The translations under genes were made by a program, and so were the position numbers. Shown here piece by piece: positions 60,201 to 64,000 of a stretch of DNA of 64,000 nt. Origin of the DNA: Pterois miles (taxonomy: Eukaryota; Chordata; Actinopteri; Perciformes; Scorpaenidae); assembly GCA_947000775.1 (NCBI GenBank), contig CAMQGK010000567.1:25679001-25743000 (forward strand), written 5' to 3'. The notes below the pieces were generated by a model. It ran no database searches, was not told where the DNA came from, and saw nothing but the letters and a program-made list of their open reading frames with translations. Position 1 is the stretch's first letter; each line of letters starts with the position of its first letter.

Positions 60201-63200
60201 ACTTGTGATATCACTTTTGGGCTTTTCCTGCCTCTGCTTTGCAGTCCTGACAAAGGTTGAATAATTTCTTCTTGCACTAGCTTTGCTTTAGAAACTGATC
60301 CTTTTGGGCGGCCCACTGAGGCCTTGATGGGTGCAGGGTCATCGGGGGGCAAAACATCTGCAGGCTTGGGTCCAGGCTTTGGACCTGGCTTTAGAGTTGA
60401 TTTTGGACCAGGTTTTGGTCCAGGTTTTGATCCAGGTTTTGGCCCAGGTTTTGGTCCTGGTTTTGAACCTGGTTTGGGTCCTGGTTTTCGTTTCACAGGA
60501 GTCTCAATTTTCTGTGGCAGCTCAGGTTCATTTGGCACAGGTTTTGGGCCTGGTTTTGGTCCTGGTTTAAGTCCAGGTTTTGGCGCGGGCTTTGGTCCAG
60601 GTTTTAAGCCAGGTTTAGGCCCTGGTTTTGGACCTGGCTTTGCTCCTGGTTTTGGTCCTGGTTTTGGTCCAGGTTTTGGCCCAGGTTTGAGCCCAGGCTT
60701 CAGACCTGGTTTTGGGCCTGGTTTTCTCTTCACATGAGGCTCAACTTTGGGCGGCAAGTCTGGTGCATTGAAGGAGCGAGTGCACATTCTCGAGCGAAAA
60801 CCATCAGTTAGCATTTTGGGAGTCTGGCTCACAATAGATTCCTGATGAGCTAGGTCCATTTGATCTGAGAATAGCACAGTTTTGCTCGGAGGCATGCAGG
60901 GTTTCTGTGTTGGTGAGGGGGCTCCCTCCTCTTCCTTTTCCCCCTCCCTCTCCAAGCTTAGCTGCCGCCTGATTCCCACACCTGAATGCATGATTCTTCT
61001 TCTGCCCCTGGCATGCTTACGTCCAAATGCCCTCGGCTGAGCAGATGGGGCCACAGGTTCTGGCTTGGCCAAGGGGGTCACAGCGCTGGCGCAGCTGATG
61101 CCCGGCTCCATGTCCTCATCACCTTTTTTGGGGGAGGGTGGAGTGTCTGCCCAGGAGGGAGCTGAGGGAAGTATGGACTTCCCTGGCAGTTGAGGAGAGT
61201 CTGGCTCCAGCACTTTAGCGTCACTGTGATCAATATGATCCCTGGCCTGAGCTGGAGGTGTTGTCTTGTCATTGAGAGCTGAAAAGACGGGCATAGCAGA
61301 CTGAGGCTGGGGAGCTGTGTCACCAATGGCTGACTCTCTTGCAGAAGCATCTGCTGCTGCTGTTGCTGCTGCTGTGTTTGGATGGGCAGGCGCCCCTGCA
61401 GGCTCATTGTCGGTATGGATCTCAGTAATCTGACTCTCTGTCCTGCTGCAGAGATCTCCAGGAGGCTTCTCTTGCTCATCTCTGTTATTCATGTGCTCCT
61501 CAGTCGTTGACACTTTCTCCCCGTCCTCCAGTTCCTCCCTAACCTCTGCAGACAGTGGAGGGGAAAGACAATGTTGTTTCTGTAGGTCTCCATCTTCCTC
61601 TTCATCTACCTCCTCCTGTACACCCCCCTCCTCTTCTTCATCCTCCTCATCTCTGCTCTCTCTCTTGTCTGAGTTGCTCTCATCCAAGGCCTCAACCTGG
61701 GGGGTTGGCGAGGTGTTCTCTGAGCTGTCCTCCTTCTCTGTGGAGTATTGATCCTGCTCAAGGTCACCCTGAGAAATGAAAGGCAGTGTTTTCACTGAGC
61801 TCTCAGATGCAGTTGGAGACTCAGATTTGAACGCCTCTGATTTCATCTCGTGTCCAAAGTTTTCCTTGTGGCTGGAGTCAGAGAGAGCTGCTGGCGACTG
61901 TTCAACAGAGTCTCCTGCATCAGGGTCATATTTGCTCTGGACACTTTGGTACACTGTCTCCTTGTAGCAATAGCTTTTTTCTGTCATTTCTTTGTTTACT
62001 TCGCTGTAGAGAGCTGGGCATTTCTCTTCATCTGACCATTTCTCCAGATTCTCTGTAGATTTAGTCATGCCTGAATCTCTCTCACAGTCAGGAGTTTTAT
62101 CTGTTGACACCTCCTCTTTGTCAGCCGATTTCTCCGTCCAGGCTGACTCTTCAAAGTTCTCTTTGACAGGCTCGTTGATATGTTGTATATCTGAAGGGGA
62201 GTCCCTTTCTTGTTTCATAGGACTGGGGATTGTAATACTTGTAGGAGACCTCTCATCACCAATGCTCTTCACTGGAGTACTCATGCCATCTCCTCCCTGC
62301 CCGGACTGGCATCTAGCAGGGTCAGGGGTTAGGTTGTGCAGACCTGAGTCCCCAGACCTTGTAGACATATCATCTGGAGATGTCATGGAGCATGAAGAGG
62401 CTGTGTCCAGGCTGAGTTGTGTGTTATTGGGGGCCTGTGCTGGACTTCTGCCCTGGCCACAGTAATAGTAGCTTCTCTCCAGTTGTTCATCACTACTGCT
62501 TGAGTAGCCTCCCTCATGGAGCTCCATGGGCATTGGTTGGTGCTGTGGAGTAGAGTAAGGGTCCTGCATGGGGCCTCCACCAACACCACCACCGCCACCA
62601 TCTGGATATGGAGGGCTTTTGTACTCCTCACCCTTTTTGATGGATGCTCCACTTCCAGCACTGCTGTTGCTTCCCCCACTGCTGCGCTTACCGCCTTTCT
62701 TGTTGGCCACCAGGGCCTCTGAAAGCAGCAGCTGCTGGACGTTATTCGAGATGTTCTCTACCTGAGAGGTGAGGGCATTCAGGCTCCACAAGCTGGGGTT
62801 TGACAGCAACTTCTCTGAGAAGCGCTCTTTCATGGTGGGGACCTGTGGTGTGGTGGTATAGCTGTGGGGGGTTGCGTGGGGCACATTGGGTGAGGGGTGC
62901 GAGCGTGGGGGCATCAACATGGTGTTGGTGCTGGCTTGCTCCTGCATGCCAGCTGAAGAGGATGAAGAGGAGGAGGCCGTCCCAGGGGTCATGGGAGGTT
63001 GGCCATACTGGAACGACTCTGGATTGGTCATTAATGGCGAAGGGGTGGAGCTGTACGAGGGGGAGCGTCCTACAGATCGTGCAGGGGAGTGGCTTGAAGA
63101 GGGACTACAAGTCTGATAATACTGTTCTGGGGATCTGACCGACAGCTCTGAGAGACAGTAGTTTTGTTGGGGCTGGCTGTAGTGTTGGTATTTAGGATGG

Positions 63201-64000
63201 GGCTCCTGGGGGTTGGTCATGGCCTGTAATGGGGGCTGCTGCTCATAACCTCTGGAGGGAGGCTGCTGATAGCCGTAACTGTTCTGGGTCGACCTGTAAC
63301 CCCCTTGCTTCAGATTGCTGTGGCTGCTCATTTGTCTGCCATACTGGGAGTTGGGGGGTATGTTGTAACCTTTATAACAGTGGGGCATGGGGCTGCACTT
63401 TTCCATGTATGGCGAAGGAGAGGGTGAGTGCTGGGGGTAGTGAAGGTGACTCTGGGGGTACATGAGAGGGGATGGGGCAGGGTTAGGGGGGTGGGGCTGA
63501 TGATGGGGGCTGGTATAGGCAGGGGTGGAGGGCTGGTGGCACTGGGTCTGGGAGTGGCCGAGCATGTTCTGGTCCATGTACTGAGAGGAGCCAGATGCAG
63601 GGGTACCACCAGTCTCCATACGCCCCACCATCTCCTGGTCATACTGTGCTAACTGGGCGGAGTCTTCCCATTTCTGCTGGAGGTGGCCCTCGCTCATATA
63701 CTGGGCTGAGTAACTTCCAGGGCCCATGTGGTTACTATAGCCACCAGGACCCTGTAGGTGCTGACTGGGGTTTGGTGGGGGCACTTTGCTCCCTCTGTAG
63801 GCTTTCTTTGCCTGTGAGGGTGCTGAACCCCCATTTCCACTCCCATTCCCTCCACCTGGGTAGCCAGGGTAGGTTTGCTGGCTGTAGCAGTCCTTGGGTC
63901 CTCCACCAGTTCCTCCAGCTGGAGGCATGCTTGTGGGGTTCGCCAGTGAATGAGCCTCATAGCCTGACCTGGTGTGCCCTGGGCCTGGACCTGGATGTGG
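47745..64000 (-). CDS. rai1: Retinoic acid-induced protein 1, partial at the 5' end
   Basis: RAI1 is a nuclear, chromatin-associated transcription regulator related to TCF20. In humans its loss causes Smith-Magenis syndrome. On the minus strand the visible coding exons are 57596-64000 and beyond, 57315-57408, 54876-54925 and 47745-47753. All have GT-AG borders and consistent phases, giving at least 2,185 residues (human 1,906). Conserved blocks include SPARSVGRSPSYSSTPSPL, LTSQVENISN, CSMTSPDDMST, KTKVLPPRKGRG and a C-terminal extended PHD finger. The frame stays open from the first ATG at 63926-63928 to the window edge (24 more codons), so that ATG is probably internal and the true start lies outside. 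The gene is convergent with srebf1, as in human. Confidence 0.95.
47880..48600. repeat. 20-bp satellite with higher-order structure, last rai1 intron
   Basis: About 36 tandem 20-bp units on the pattern TCTGTTACACATAGCAACGG. Variant units (GCTATAC, AGCAAAGG, ATAACAACGG) recur in ordered blocks of 40 and 60 bp. The array starts about 130 bp from the acceptor of the final rai1 exon. Confidence 0.93.
48760..49205. repeat. Degenerate 'ATTCTACAGCAGCATACTG' tandem repeat
   Basis: Five or so imperfect units of roughly 70-80 bp combine 'TACTGTAATTCTACAGCAGC', 'TACTG.(T/G)AATTACAGTA' and 'ACTGTGA(A/G)GTTA'. This 'ACAGTAATCTG' type is common in fish introns. Rai1 last intron. Confidence 0.65.
49430..50330 (+). 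mobile_element. Non-LTR retrotransposon remnant (reverse transcriptase C-terminal part)
   Basis: Reads in several broken frames: DLLSALLFADDVVLLASS (RT catalytic FADD box), LQHILGRFAAKCEA, LFTSEGKMRREVNR, SIYRSIYVPTLTY and ELWVV, then PRAHWRDYISHLDWE. It ends in GGATGGATGGACGGATGGAT, the short tandem tail typical of such LINEs. It has frameshifts and is inactive. I read it as an RTE/Rex-like fish element but cannot fix the clade. It lies in sense to the + strand, antisense to rai1. Confidence 0.8.
50340..51235. other. rai1 last intron, pyrimidine-rich stretch
   Basis: No exon. Contains CT/TCTC-rich segments and GTGTGT runs but no recognised gene or intact element. Confidence 0.4.
51238..52345. 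repeat. CT microsatellite and GGGA/GGAA minisatellite
   Basis: (CT)n at 51238-51266. From about 51590 to 52320 there is a purine-only-looking array of GGGAGGGAAGGATGCAG-type units, with 'GGATGCAGGG(G/A)(G/A)AGGAGGGA' recurring at the 3' side. Long open frames on both strands are by-products of composition. Confidence 0.9.
52824..53284. mobile_element. MITE with GATGCACCGATCC ends
   Basis: Left end GGGGATGCACCGATCCGACT and right end GTATCGGTGAATCCC are inverted repeats around about 460 bp. 'GATACCGAGTATTGATC' in the interior is typical of this well-known fish family. No transposase. Confidence 0.7.
53790..54600 (-). repeat. Family B plus family A composite (reverse)
   Basis: The inverted counterpart of 41367-42105. 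It begins AACCCTCTGAGACC (complement of the family B end), passes through family A interior ('TTTACAGACATGCCCACTTTATG') and then family B ('CTGGAGCATTCAGAGGATGG', 'TTTGGAGGATTATTGATC'). Confidence 0.7.
54594..54690. repeat. Short tandem repeat, about 34 bp x 3
   Basis: 'AAGAAGTTGGAGTTTAGTTGCCTA.A.CTA' repeats about three times, 190 bp before the rai1 exon at 54876. Confidence 0.75.
54876..54925 (-). CDS. rai1: rai1 exon closing the PHD finger (50 nt)
   Basis: Encodes GCTFHEDDFSIKCPKHE (first Gly shared with the previous exon), matching human GCIFIEENFSLKCPKHK. The final Cys-x2-His pair completes the zinc site. The acceptor is CCGATAG and the donor GTAAGG, and it leaves at phase 0. Too short to show as an ORF, found by homology and splice phase. 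Confidence 0.92.
55517..55750. mobile_element. Short MITE with 20-bp perfect terminal inverted repeats
   Basis: GCATACACTGTACGATTTTA at the left and its exact complement TAAAATCGTACAGTGTATGC at the right, about 225 bp apart. The interior repeats 'CACTGTACGA'. Rai1 intron. Confidence 0.8.
55981..56067. repeat. Left direct repeat flanking the rai1 pseudoexon
   Basis: The core at 55994-56067 matches 56471-56544 closely ('AAGCAGTCAGTGCG', 'TTTCAAAGCATTTATTCAAC'). It ends directly at the start of the exon-like segment. Confidence 0.85.
56071..56438 (-). pseudogene. rai1: Decayed duplicate of part of the rai1 giant exon
   Basis: About 368 bp aligns along its length with 58020-58401 of the rai1 exon, same orientation. 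The coding strand still reads QNPKLSFCPYIWINNSRDFS and CAIVNKPEDTVIFQR, then meets TGA where the parent has CGA (Arg). Small deletions occur in the zinc-cluster part, where a stretch equivalent to RDLGDLCG is damaged. It lies in the intron between 54876-54925 and 57315-57408. No sensible reading frame or splice role is left. Flanking direct repeats of about 74 bp begin and end near its borders. Confidence 0.9.
56459..56544. repeat. Right direct repeat flanking the rai1 pseudoexon
   Basis: Second copy of the roughly 74-bp sequence at 55994-56067. It begins about 20 to 30 bp beyond the end of the exon-like segment. Confidence 0.85.
56950..57292. repeat. Pyrimidine-rich tract and CT microsatellite
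   Basis: A CT-rich stretch from about 56930 ends in pure (CT)n at 57223-57292. On the coding strand this is a (GA)n run that starts about 20 bp after the donor of the rai1 PHD exon. Confidence 0.9.
57315..57408 (-). CDS. rai1: rai1 extended-PHD exon (94 nt)
   Basis: Encodes SCYKCQIVGASLSCCWRGCS then HKYHYVCAKEIG, the Cys/His core of the PHD finger. It aligns with the human CSSCQEAGATIGCC and CLHTYHYPCA stretch. The acceptor is CCCCAG and the donor GTAAGA. Entry is at phase 0 and it leaves one base that is completed by the exon at 54876-54925. Confidence 0.93.
57596..64000 (-). CDS. rai1: rai1 giant coding exon
   Basis: A single open exon of at least 2,135 codons holds most of RAI1. Order on the coding strand: Gly/Pro/Gln/Tyr-rich N-terminal region; Ser-rich conserved block near 63030-63110; acidic and Glu-rich middle (about 61600-62100); a basic GPKP-type repeat (60345-60735); several AT-hook-like basic patches (PKKKRGPKPKPKP, GPRRKRGAPKK, PRRGRKPS); a Ser run (57980-58010); and the first zinc cluster [21 protein letters not shown] (58083-58157). 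It ends with HWAHENCAIWTKG (57668-57702), the N-terminal half of the extended PHD. The donor is ATG|GTACGA at 57594-57598. The exon is longer than in mammals mainly through the GPKP and acidic regions. Confidence 0.95.
60345..60735 (-). repeat. rai1: GPKP-type amino-acid repeat inside rai1
   Basis: The coding sequence is an imperfect tandem of six-to-fifteen-base units (GG(T/C)CC(T/A)GG(T/C)TTT on the + strand) encoding KPGPKPGLKPGPKPGPKP-type runs. There are two blocks separated by EPELPQKIETPVKR. KRKPGPKPG at each block start resembles an AT-hook-like basic patch. All copies stay in frame. Confidence 0.9.

Overview
The window is genomic DNA of a teleost fish, most likely a percomorph. It holds multi-exon genes with GT-AG introns and many CA/TG microsatellites. 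It also carries interspersed repeats I recognise as common in percomorph genomes: TTAATCG-rich MITEs with AGGGCTGTCA ends, a 'GGACCTATTATGC' element, a Tc1-like fragment, a tRNA-type SINE and an RT-bearing LINE remnant. The gene order tom1l2(+) - srebf1(+) - rai1(-) matches the conserved RAI1-SREBF1-TOM1L2 block of human 17p11.2.

Layout. Positions 1-12005 are the 3' half of tom1l2 (seven exons, + strand), an endosomal adaptor whose VHS and GAT domains lie before the window. Positions 12006-19102 are intergenic: 3' UTR, nested MITEs, then the srebf1 upstream region. That region has an exact sterol regulatory element (ATCACCCCAC) between a CRE and an inverted CCAAT box at 17788-17829, and a second, weaker NF-Y/SRE-like pair at 18797-18825. 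Positions 19103-43381 are the complete srebf1 coding region: 19 exons that join in frame to about 1,185 residues, with the bHLH-Zip, the two-pass membrane hairpin with S1P and S2P sites, and the C-terminal regulatory domain. An intron of srebf1 carries the miR-33 hairpin (37471-37545). Positions 43382-about 44885 are the srebf1 3' UTR, followed by a tandemly duplicated, transposon-containing spacer. Positions 46345-64000 are rai1 on the minus strand, convergent with srebf1: a 3' UTR, a two-codon last coding exon, two small zinc-finger exons, and one giant coding exon (57596-64000) that stays open through the window edge.

How the genes relate. SREBP-1 is a membrane-bound transcription factor released by SCAP-dependent proteolysis to drive lipogenic genes. 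miR-33, made from the same transcript, is known in vertebrates to repress cholesterol export and fatty-acid oxidation genes. The upstream SRE/NF-Y cluster suggests autoregulation. tom1l2 and rai1 are syntenic neighbours with no obvious shared pathway.

The most unusual points are: the miR-33 hairpin; a decayed duplicate of part of the rai1 zinc-finger exon, inside a rai1 intron and flanked by about 74-bp direct repeats; the exact SRE cluster; a GPKP-type repeat expansion in RAI1; a duplicated GMLDRS motif beside the SREBP-1 S2P site; and a 20-bp satellite with higher-order structure in the last rai1 intron. I found no bacterial-type system, CRISPR array or wholly new gene.
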